This document shows positions 26,928 to 34,358 of a stretch of DNA of 64,000 nt, in pieces. Under the pieces are notes generated by a model that saw only the letters and a program-made list of their open reading frames with translations, ran no database searches and was not told where the DNA came from. How positions within the stretch are numbered: the first letter of the stretch is position 1; the number at the start of each line of letters is the position of its first letter. The translations under genes were made by a program, and so were the position numbers. This DNA is from Culicoidibacter larvae (GTDB taxonomy: Bacteria > Bacillota_I > Bacilli_A > Culicoidibacterales > Culicoidibacteraceae), in NCBI RefSeq assembly GCF_005771635.1, contig NZ_VBWP01000004.1, positions 124,001 to 188,000 of the forward strand. The letters are read 5' to 3'.

Positions 26928-28043
26928 ATGAAAAAGAAGATTGGTTTACTTGGCGGTACTTTTAATCCGATTCATACTAAACATTTGGCTATTGCGGTTC
27001 AGGCAAAAGAGCAGTTTCAGCTGAGCGAAGTTTGGTTTGTACCCACTAACATTCCGCCGCATAAAGAATTTGATCAAGATGAGGTGAGCGTCAGCGATCG
27101 TTTGACGATGATTGAGCTGGCGATTCAACCATATAAAGATTTTCATATTTGTGATTTAGAGTTGCAACAAGCCGGTATATCATATTCAGCTCACTTAATT
27201 CGTCAGTTGAGTGCGATGCATCCCGATTTTGAGTTTTACTTTATTATCGGCGGTGATAATGTTGCAATTTTATCAGAGTGGTATGATATTGAATATTTAC
27301 TTTCAGCTGTTCACTTTATAGGTGTTCCGCGGGAAGACTTTGCCGTGGAATCACCGTATGAAATTCTTTGGTTAAATATAGATACCGTTGATAATATTAA
27401 TTCCAGTGATATTCGTTCGGGCAAACTATACCGCAAGGACGTTGTCCCGGAGGCAGTTTTTGATTATATTATTTGTAATCATTTGTATTGTTATACGCGA
27501 TTACATTATCATGTTTATCAGAATATGAGTTATTATCGTTTCATCCATGTCTTAGGTGTTGTGGAGACAGCTGAGCGTTTGGCAATTCAGTATAATCTGG
27601 ATGTTGAGAAGTGTAAGTTGGCGGCATTGCTACATGATTATGCCAAAGAAATTGATAAAAAGCGTGAGCAGTTAATTATGGAGAAGCATTTTTCGAGTGA
27701 AATGGCACTTTATGATGAGCCGGTATGGCATGCTTTTGTTGGTTCATATTTGGTTCAAAAGGAACTAGGTATTTTTGATTCGCAAGTCGTAGCAGCGATT
27801 CGTTATCATGTTACCGCACATCCAGAGATGGATACTGTTGCTCAGTGTTTATTTGTTGCTGATTATATTGAACCTGGGAGAAATTTCCCGGGAGTAAATG
27901 ACGCACGGACTGCGGCATTTACCAGTCTTTCCGCCGGAGTGGTTGCCGAACTAAACGGTGTTAAGGCACATTTGTTAAGTAAGGGAGTTCAATTTCCTGA
28001 GCTTTCAGAACAAGCATTATTAAAATTTAAGCAGGAGGTTTAA
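26928..28043 (+). CDS. nadD: NadD-YqeK fusion: nicotinate-nucleotide adenylyltransferase with HD hydrolase
   Basis: Bifunctional protein of 371 residues. Residues 1 to about 200 are NadD, which makes deamido-NAD from NaMN and ATP: nucleotidyl-transferase motif GGTFNPIHTKHL (His16 and His19) and NSSDIR at residues 158-163. Residues about 205 to 371 are YqeK, an HD-domain hydrolase (Ap4A-cleaving in Bacillus), with LLHDYAK (His236-Asp237), IHVLGVV and AIRYHVTAHP. In B. subtilis these are two adjacent genes; here no stop separates them. Usual HxGH of NadD reads HTKH. ATG at 26928 follows GAGGTGAT. Confidence 0.95.
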   Translation: MKKKIGLLGGTFNPIHTKHLAIAVQAKEQFQLSEVWFVPTNIPPHKEFDQDEVSVSDRLTMIELAIQPYKDFHICDLELQQAGISYSAHLIRQLSAMHPDFEFYFIIGGDNVAILSEWYDIEYLLSAVHFIGVPREDFAVESPYEILWLNIDTVDNINSSDIRSGKLYRKDVVPEAVFDYIICNHLYCYTRLHYHVYQNMSYYRFIHVLGVVETAERLAIQYNLDVEKCKLAALLHDYAKEIDKKREQLIMEKHFSSEMALYDEPVWHAFVGSYLVQKELGIFDSQVVAAIRYHVTAHPEMDTVAQCLFVADYIEPGRNFPGVNDARTAAFTSLSAGVVAELNGVKAHLLSKGVQFPELSEQALLKFKQEV

Positions 28044-28047
28044 TTAT

Positions 28048-28392
28048 ATGAATGAACTAAAAATTGTTGTTGAAGCAATTGATAATAAGATGGGAAAGCA
28101 TATTGAAGCTATTGATGTTTCAAAGTTGTTTCCTTTCGCTGATTATTTTGTTATTTGTGAGGCTAATAATGAAAAGCAGCTTCAGGCAATTGTTTCAGAA
28201 TTGAAGGATCAGGTTGAGCGTGCAGGAATGACTATCAAGAAAATTGAGGGTGTTCCGGAGTCTGGCTGGATTCTTGTTGAAGTAGATGATGTTATTATTC
28301 ACATTTTCTCTCGTGAACAACGGGAACATTATGGCATTGAACGTTTATGGGGCGATGCTGAAAAAGTTGATGTTTCTGAATTCTTAGTATAA
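28048..28392 (+). CDS. rsfS: ribosome silencing factor RsfS
   Basis: Binds ribosomal protein uL14 and blocks subunit joining in slow growth. The 114 residues cover the whole DUF143 domain: DVSKLFPFADYFVICEANNEKQLQAI, then GWILVEVDDVIIHIFSREQREHYGIERLWGDA. Follows nadD-yqeK with 4 bp spacing and an AGGAGG site. In Bacillus yqeM and comER come next, but here comEA follows directly. Confidence 0.96.
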   Translation: MNELKIVVEAIDNKMGKHIEAIDVSKLFPFADYFVICEANNEKQLQAIVSELKDQVERAGMTIKKIEGVPESGWILVEVDDVIIHIFSREQREHYGIERLWGDAEKVDVSEFLV

Positions 28393-28450
28393 TTTTTGAT
28401 TAAAACCATGTCTTTCTTACGAAATAAAGTGTAGGAGGGAGATGGTTTTT

Positions 28451-28855
28451 ATGTTTGAAAAACTGGTAATAATAACTCGTGAACGTTGGCAAATTATTGC
28501 TGTTGTGGCGCTCGTGATAATTGGGAGCTGCTGGCAAATGTTTCAGAACGATAGCAGCAGTAATCTAGTACAGGCGAGTACATCAATTGATAGTGTTTCG
28601 AATACAGGTGATTCTAAAGATACTAAAGCAACAAATTCGAATAACCAAGTAACTGTTCAATCAAGAAAAATTAATATTAACACTGCATCCAGCAGTGAAT
28701 TACAGAAAATACCTGGTGTTGGTCCGGCTAAGGCACAGCTAATTGTTGAATATCGTCAAAATAAGCGCTTTGAATCAATTGATGAGCTATTGAATATTAG
28801 TGGTATTGGTCCAAAAACCTTTGAAAAATTACGTGATCATGTCACCGTTGAATAA
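28451..28855 (+). CDS. comEA: competence DNA receptor ComEA
   Basis: Membrane-anchored double-stranded DNA receptor for transformation. ATG at 28451 is preferred; an ATG at 28442 directly abuts the AGGAGGGAG site. The 134-residue protein has one membrane anchor at about 11-30, a flexible Ser/Asn/Thr-rich linker (35-70), and tandem helix-hairpin-helix motifs (INTASSSELQKIPGVGPAKA and LLNISGIGPKTFEKLR). The PF10531-like SLBB part of longer ComEA proteins is missing. Its 3' end overlaps comEC. Confidence 0.93.
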   Translation: MFEKLVIITRERWQIIAVVALVIIGSCWQMFQNDSSSNLVQASTSIDSVSNTGDSKDTKATNSNNQVTVQSRKININTASSSELQKIPGVGPAKAQLIVEYRQNKRFESIDELLNISGIGPKTFEKLRDHVTVE

Positions 28856-31088
28856 ATTATGGCATAATAGTGCATTCTATATTGTTATAGGCGTTATTTG
28901 TGGTGCATGTATTTGGCATTTTAACCATGTTGCCGTTTTTTTCTTGCTATTTGGATTAGGATATTGTTATTATCATAAGCATTCTAATTATTTCATAATT
29001 GGTTGTATGCTTATTTTAGGGAGTTTATTTTTAAATAATTGCTTTCAGGGGAGTGTACTTAATATTAATAACACTGAATGGCAAGGTGTAATAGCTACTG
29101 AACCCAAAATAGATGGTGATAGTATTCAGTTTCGACTAAAAATTGATGATTTTAATGAAACAATTGTTGTATATTTGAGAGTTGGTTCTGAAAGTGAGCG
29201 CGAGTTGCAGCGCGAGCAATTACATGTAGGTAATAAGATAAGGTTTACCGGTAATTTAGACTTACCACAACAGTTACATAACTTTAGCTTATTTGACTAT
29301 CAACATTATTTAAACATTCACGGTATCTATTATATTGCTTATATTAATGATATTACTATATTAGGTAACTCATTTTCTATACAAGGACTAATTTATCAAT
29401 ATATACGTGATAGTTTCCCGGAAAACATTCAACCATATATGCGTGCTTTCATTTTAGGTGATATGGCAGCAATTGAACAAAGCTATACAAACATATGGCA
29501 AAGTTTAGGCGTCATTCATTTGTTTGCCTTATCTGGATTTCATATTCAATTCTTAATTCGTTCGTTGCGAAAACTAGCTTCAAGATTATGGATACCGCAA
29601 GAACTCATTTCTATATTACTTATAGGGTTTTTGATTTTTTATATGTATATAACCGGATTTTCAGCTTCCGTGGTTCGTGCTGGTCTAATGGCAATTATCG
29701 GTATATTTTTCAGTTTGCAAAATAGAAGGGTGACTAGCTTTGGTATTTGTAATTGCATATTTTTATTAATGAGTCTGACAAATCCACTATTGCTTGAGCA
29801 AAGTGGATTTCAATTTTCTTTCATGATCAGTTATGCAATTATTCTTTCGCAAAAATATGTATCGCAGTTGCGCTATGGAAGACAATTATTTAGTAGTTTT
29901 CTTATTCAGATAGTATCTGTTCCAATAGTTATTTGGCATTATTATGAATTTTCAATGCTTACTTTTATTTATAATCTCATCTTTATTCCGTTTGCTTCAA
30001 TTTTTGTTATTCCCAGTGTTTTTGTTACTTTTTGTATACCAATATTGAGTCCATTCTTATCTTTACTTATTTACGTTTTTGAACAATTCAGTATTTTATT
30101 AGCGACGCTACCACAATTGATAATAACAGTTGGTAGATTACCTATTATCTATATGTGCATATTAATGGTGGTAATACTGGTTGTTTTTATTTTGCTGTCA
30201 ATGAGACATAGAAGAGTTAATTGTGTGATTGCTTTATTACTTGGACTTCTCTTGGTGCCTTGTTTGCATCCGTTAGGCAGCATTACCATTGTGGACATTG
30301 GTCAGGGTGATTGTATTGTTATGAGTATCCCGTTTGTAGATGGCGCCGTTGTTATTGACACCGGCGGAAAAGTCAGTTATGGAAACACTGCTTCATGGTC
30401 ACAAAAATTAAACAGCAGTTCTTTAGCAGAGCGAATAATTATTCCTACAATAAAAGCTCTAGGTCATAATAAAATTCATACCTTATTTCTGTCGCATGCT
30501 GATCAAGACCATATGGGAGAAGCAGCCAAATTGGCAGAAAATATTTCTATTGGGCAAGTTGTTTTAAGCAAAAGTGATGCTTCATTACAAGAAAAATTTA
30601 TTTCTCAAAATCTGGAAGAGTGGCATATACCGGTAATATACGCCTCAAGCGGTGATAATATTGCTGTTGGGAGGCAGTTATTTCAAATTTTACTGCCCAA
30701 TGATTTTACATCCAGCCTTGATGAAAACAATAAGTCTCTAGTTATTTATACAAAACTTGGTGATGCCAGTTGGTTATTTACCGGTGATTTAGAAGCTGAA
30801 GGTGAAGAAGAATTAATGAGATTATATCCGCAGTTAACAGCAACTCATTTAAAAGTTGGTCATCACGGTAGTAAAACTTCAAGTTCGGATACATTGCTAA
30901 GTAATATTCAATCGCAGTATAGCTATATTTCGGCCGGTAGAAATAATCGTTATAAACATCCTCATCAGAATACACTTGAGCATCTGCTAGATGCTAATAA
31001 TATAATTTATCGTACTGATGTTCATGGTGCTGTTCGATATTATTCATTTTGGTTTTGGAATTGGCATGAAATTGTTATTTCTGGCTGA
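28839..31088 (+). CDS. comEC: competence channel ComEC
   Basis: Polytopic membrane protein that carries single-stranded DNA into the cell, about 749 residues. ATG at 28839 lies inside comEA and lacks a ribosome site, so translation is probably coupled. After two or three N-terminal membrane segments comes an OB-like extracellular part (WQGVIATEPKIDGDSIQFRL). The Competence membrane domain follows, with LFALSGFHIQFLIR and TGFSASVVRAGLMA. The C-terminal metallo-beta-lactamase domain carries SHADQDHMGEA and VGHHGSKTSSS. Together with comEA it supports natural transformability, although no other com gene is in the window. Confidence 0.95.
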   Translation: MSPLNKLWHNSAFYIVIGVICGACIWHFNHVAVFFLLFGLGYCYYHKHSNYFIIGCMLILGSLFLNNCFQGSVLNINNTEWQGVIATEPKIDGDSIQFRLKIDDFNETIVVYLRVGSESERELQREQLHVGNKIRFTGNLDLPQQLHNFSLFDYQHYLNIHGIYYIAYINDITILGNSFSIQGLIYQYIRDSFPENIQPYMRAFILGDMAAIEQSYTNIWQSLGVIHLFALSGFHIQFLIRSLRKLASRLWIPQELISILLIGFLIFYMYITGFSASVVRAGLMAIIGIFFSLQNRRVTSFGICNCIFLLMSLTNPLLLEQSGFQFSFMISYAIILSQKYVSQLRYGRQLFSSFLIQIVSVPIVIWHYYEFSMLTFIYNLIFIPFASIFVIPSVFVTFCIPILSPFLSLLIYVFEQFSILLATLPQLIITVGRLPIIYMCILMVVILVVFILLSMRHRRVNCVIALLLGLLLVPCLHPLGSITIVDIGQGDCIVMSIPFVDGAVVIDTGGKVSYGNTASWSQKLNSSSLAERIIIPTIKALGHNKIHTLFLSHADQDHMGEAAKLAENISIGQVVLSKSDASLQEKFISQNLEEWHIPVIYASSGDNIAVGRQLFQILLPNDFTSSLDENNKSLVIYTKLGDASWLFTGDLEAEGEEELMRLYPQLTATHLKVGHHGSKTSSSDTLLSNIQSQYSYISAGRNNRYKHPHQNTLEHLLDANNIIYRTDVHGAVRYYSFWFWNWHEIVISG

Positions 31089-31113
31089 CAGCGTCGGCGC
31101 TAACTGTTATAAT
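31085..31113 (+). promoter_or_regulatory. promoter of holA
   Basis: CTGACA (31085-31090), a 17-bp spacer, TATAAT (31108-31113) with TG one base upstream. It begins inside the comEC stop. Confidence 0.65.
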
Positions 31114-31132
31114 TATTTTAAAGGTGAAGTAA

Positions 31133-32104
31133 ATGATTTACACAATAATTGGAACTGAACGCTATATAATTGAACATAGTTTAAAGCGAATTAAAAAGAA
31201 GTATATGAGTGATGATACAACACAAATTGATGTTGTTCATTTTGATATGAATGAGACCCTGCTTGATGAAGCACTATATGATGCTCAGGTGCCAGCCTTT
31301 TTTAGTGATTATAAAATGTTAGTTATTGATAACCCGTACTTTCTAACTGGTCAAAATGGTAAAAAGGATTTACCACATAATATTGATATGTTACAAGCCT
31401 ATGTAGAAAACCCACTAGATACTACAATCCTTGTTATTATTGCTGATTATGAAAAAATGGATGAACGAAAAAAAATCGTTAAGGTTTTAAAGAAGGCTTC
31501 CAATATATTTGAGGCTTATAAATTGAACAGCAATCAAGCCTCACAGTGGTTAAAGAATATGTTAGACAAACAAAACATAGCATATGAACATGAAGCAATT
31601 GAGAGTATTGTCAGTCGTACAGATGCTGATTTACAGGTTATGGTTAGTGAAATCAAAAAATATCAATTGATGTATCCTGATCAAACAATATCTTTAGAGA
31701 TTGTTGAGGATGCCACTGAGGATATAACAACTAAAACTGTATTCGAACTTATTGAGGCGATTGTAAATAAGGAAGCCTCAAAATCGATTGATCTTTACCA
31801 AACACTTTTAGAACAGAGTGATGATCCAATTGCATTTATCGCTTTAATGAGCCAGCAACTCAAAGTGATGTTGCAATTAAAGCTTGCACATATGCGCGGA
31901 TACAATGCAAAAGATGTAGCTAGAATACTGGCTATGCATCCGTATCGGGTGAAAAAAATTCAGGAAAACGTAAGTCGTTTTTCAGAAGTTCAAATGCAAC
32001 AAGCATTGACAGAACTTATTGATTTAGATTATCAAATAAAAACCGGTACCATTGATAAGTTTTTAGGTTTTGAGTTATTTATTATTCGATTTACCACAGT
32101 ATAG
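31133..32104 (+). CDS. holA: DNA polymerase III delta subunit HolA
   Basis: Clamp-loader delta subunit (YqeN type) of 323 residues that opens the sliding clamp. The start IYTIIGTERYIIEHSLKRIKKKY and the clamp-binding segment around AQVPAFFSDYKMLVIDNPYF are typical. The C-terminal helical collar includes FELIEAIVNKEASKSIDLYQTLL and ends IDKFLGFELFIIRF. It follows comEC, as in many Bacillota. Ends at a bidirectional terminator. Confidence 0.93.
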   Translation: MIYTIIGTERYIIEHSLKRIKKKYMSDDTTQIDVVHFDMNETLLDEALYDAQVPAFFSDYKMLVIDNPYFLTGQNGKKDLPHNIDMLQAYVENPLDTTILVIIADYEKMDERKKIVKVLKKASNIFEAYKLNSNQASQWLKNMLDKQNIAYEHEAIESIVSRTDADLQVMVSEIKKYQLMYPDQTISLEIVEDATEDITTKTVFELIEAIVNKEASKSIDLYQTLLEQSDDPIAFIALMSQQLKVMLQLKLAHMRGYNAKDVARILAMHPYRVKKIQENVSRFSEVQMQQALTELIDLDYQIKTGTIDKFLGFELFIIRFTTV

Positions 32105-32112
32105 TAGTGTAA

Positions 32113-32144
32113 AAAACTCCTTAATCATTTAATTAAGGAGTTTT
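32113..32144. terminator. bidirectional terminator holA / histidine kinase
   Basis: AAAACTCCTTAAT (32113-32125), loop CATTTA, ATTAAGGAGTTTT (32132-32144). T-rich on both sides. The minus-strand kinase stop codon lies within the stem. Confidence 0.85.
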
Positions 32145-33470
32145 CTTATTCGTATATTTAGCCTCGGGAATATGGATTGAGAAGGTAGTCGCTTTTTTAT
32201 TTGAAAAGACATCATAAGTAAATTCATGATTATCCATTATATATTTTGCAATTGCTAATCCTAATCCGGAGCCAGATGATTTGTTCGATTTATAATATTG
32301 ATTCCATATATTGTCTTTTTCTTCAGCAGTGAGTGGGTCACCATAATTAGTAAATTGAATAGTTAGTGTCTTATGGCTACTCGAGACATTTATTTCAACA
32401 TTACTGTTTTTAGGGCTATGTTTTATGGCATTATCCAGGAAATTATAAAATACTCTGGTTATTGCAGTTTCATCAGCTATTATTCTGTACTGATTATCGG
32501 TATTAAAACGCAGGGTTACGCCTTTTTCTTGCGCTAAAATCTGAACTGACTCTATTGTAGTCATTAATATGTTATCCAATGATAGTGGGGCATAGTGGAA
32601 GGTATAGAGTCCTTCCTGCATCATTGATAAGTCAAGAATAGTATTTACCAAGGTATCAAGACGTTTGATTTCATTGGTAATTACATTATAGTATTCAGCC
32701 TGTTCGTCTTCAGATACTAAATTATCTGCGAGTACTTCAATGCTGGATTCAATGACTGCAAGCGGAGTTTTAAAATCATGCGATATTCCAGCGATAAATT
32801 CTTGTTGTAATTCTTGTTTGTTTTCTAATTGCTTTTTCATATATTCCATAGCATTAGAAAGTTCTTCAATTTCGTCATGCGTTTTAAGAGTAAATGAACG
32901 ATTATAATCACCATTAGCAACAGCTAAGGCATCTTTTTTAAGTTTAATAATTGGTTTTGAGATTTGATAGCCGCTCCATAAGATAATTGGTGTAACGAAT
33001 ACAATAAGGAAAAGTAATATTATTAGTAGATATCGATAAATATCACTGTTACCAAAAAACGTTGCATTAACAAGTTTTAACCCAATCAATGTACCGGTTG
33101 CTTGTGGTTGTTTTAAAATGTAGATATAACTAAATGGATCACCGGTATTCGATGCAACAATTTCTTTTTCAGTGACACCATCAATTGTTTGCCAATCAGT
33201 GGCAATATATTGGCTAACATTTAAAGAATGCATTGACTGATTATTCTGAAAGAGGAATAGTACACCATTTTTTATACCTAAGATCTGGCTAGGAAGATTT
33301 GACTCTGTGACATCATCTTTGTATTCATTCATCACTGTTTCCATTTGGCTGAATTGAGTATTCTTTAAGGATAAGTCAATGAATATAGTTGCTAACATAA
33401 TCAAAAAGAGGATAATGGCAAAAGCTGCAAAAAGTCGGGAAACTATTTTGGTTGTAATCCTATTAAGCAT
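32133..33470 (-). CDS. sensor histidine kinase
   Basis: Membrane sensor kinase of about 445 residues. ATG at 33470 is chosen because AAGGGAG lies 9 nt upstream; an ATG at 33476 is too close to it. Membrane segments at about 13-33 and 145-168 enclose a 110-residue extracellular sensor of unknown ligand. HAMP follows at about 170-220. The HisKA H-box GISHDFKTPLAV carries phospho-accepting His231. The ATPase domain has the N box DNAIKHSPKNS and G box GSGLGLAIAKYIMDNH. It overlaps its response regulator by 8 bp. Probable target is the divergent M23 protein gene. Confidence 0.92.
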   Translation of the reverse strand: MLNRITTKIVSRLFAAFAIILFLIMLATIFIDLSLKNTQFSQMETVMNEYKDDVTESNLPSQILGIKNGVLFLFQNNQSMHSLNVSQYIATDWQTIDGVTEKEIVASNTGDPFSYIYILKQPQATGTLIGLKLVNATFFGNSDIYRYLLIILLFLIVFVTPIILWSGYQISKPIIKLKKDALAVANGDYNRSFTLKTHDEIEELSNAMEYMKKQLENKQELQQEFIAGISHDFKTPLAVIESSIEVLADNLVSEDEQAEYYNVITNEIKRLDTLVNTILDLSMMQEGLYTFHYAPLSLDNILMTTIESVQILAQEKGVTLRFNTDNQYRIIADETAITRVFYNFLDNAIKHSPKNSNVEINVSSSHKTLTIQFTNYGDPLTAEEKDNIWNQYYKSNKSSGSGLGLAIAKYIMDNHEFTYDVFSNKKATTFSIHIPEAKYTNKKTP

Positions 33471-34176
33471 TATCATCGGCTCCCTTGCTGTTGAGGCGAT
33501 AACCGACACCCCAAATAGTTGTCAGATGTTCTTTTAAGTATGCACTTTTGGCGCGAATTTTTTTGATATGACTATCTACTGTCCGTTCATCACCATCAAA
33601 ATCATACCCCCAAACGGCACCAAGTAAATCATCACGTGTAAAAACTTGATCCGGGTGCTCGTTTAAAAAGACAACTAATTCAAATTCTTTAGGTTTAAAG
33701 TGAATTTCCTTACCATTTTCGGTAACAATATGGCTTTTGGTATTAATAACTAATGCTTTTTCTAAATCTGGTTGAAAGAAGTGAGGTTGGGTACTCTCTA
33801 AAATCAGTTCTGCTGCTTGCAATCGGGCAAGAAGTCGAGCATAAAGTTCTTTTAAACTAATCGGTTTAGTAAGATAATCATCTGCACCTAACTCAAACCC
33901 AAATACCTTGTCGTCTTCACTGCGACGGGCAGAGGTAATTAATACAACCATTGCCGGATAATATTTCTTTATATGGCGCACAATACTCCAGCCATCACCA
34001 TCAGGAAGGGTAATATCTACTATGGCAGCATCATATTTATTTTGTTCCAGCTGTTCAATAGCATCAGCTTCAGTGGCAACAATTTGAACGGAACAGCCAT
34101 TGTTTTTTAAATAAAGTTCAATATTTTTAGCAAGCATATATTCGTCTTCTATAATCAAGATACGATATCCATTCAT
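33463..34176 (-). CDS. OmpR-family response regulator
   Basis: DNA-binding response regulator of 237 residues. The receiver has acidic pair EDE near the start, phospho-acceptor Asp54 in IVDITLPDGDGW, and Lys in DDYLTKPISLKEL. The C-terminal winged helix ends GDERTVDSHIKKIRAKSAYLKEHLTTIWGVGYRL, typical of Trans_reg_C. It precedes and overlaps the kinase gene. OmpR-family proteins bind two direct repeats 10-11 bp apart; such a pair, GGTCATAA, stands in the divergent promoter at 34280-34298. Confidence 0.93.
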   Translation of the reverse strand: MNGYRILIIEDEYMLAKNIELYLKNNGCSVQIVATEADAIEQLEQNKYDAAIVDITLPDGDGWSIVRHIKKYYPAMVVLITSARRSEDDKVFGFELGADDYLTKPISLKELYARLLARLQAAELILESTQPHFFQPDLEKALVINTKSHIVTENGKEIHFKPKEFELVVFLNEHPDQVFTRDDLLGAVWGYDFDGDERTVDSHIKKIRAKSAYLKEHLTTIWGVGYRLNSKGADDNA

Positions 34177-34202
34177 ATTATCTACCTGCCTTTCTTAATT
34201 TT

Positions 34203-34208
34203 ATTATA
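34203..34208 (-). promoter_or_regulatory. candidate -10 of the two-component operon
   Basis: TATAAT on the minus strand, 27 bp upstream of the regulator start; no convincing -35. Confidence 0.35.
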
Positions 34209-34266
34209 CGGTAATAAGCATAAAATAAGCTTAAAAATACACAGAAAAAACACTTATTATCACGAT

Positions 34267-34312
34267 TTGACCAAAAAACGGTCATAAATTGGTCATAACT
34301 CTTTCGTATACT
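34267..34312 (+). promoter_or_regulatory. direct-repeat operator and promoter of the M23 protein gene
   Basis: GGTCATAA occurs at 34280-34287 and 34291-34298, exactly 11 bp apart. An inverted TTGACC half lies at 34267-34272. TATACT at 34307-34312 is the probable -10, with no -35 consensus; the repeats lie where a -35 would be. This layout is typical for activation by OmpR-type regulators. Confidence 0.55.
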
Positions 34313-34358
34313 AGTTTCTGGGAAAAGTAAGATAAAGAAATGAGCGTGAAAAGTAAAT

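Noticed and set aside
29495-29725. 76-codon frame inside comEC
   Set aside because: Alternative frame of a hydrophobic membrane region; no ribosome site.
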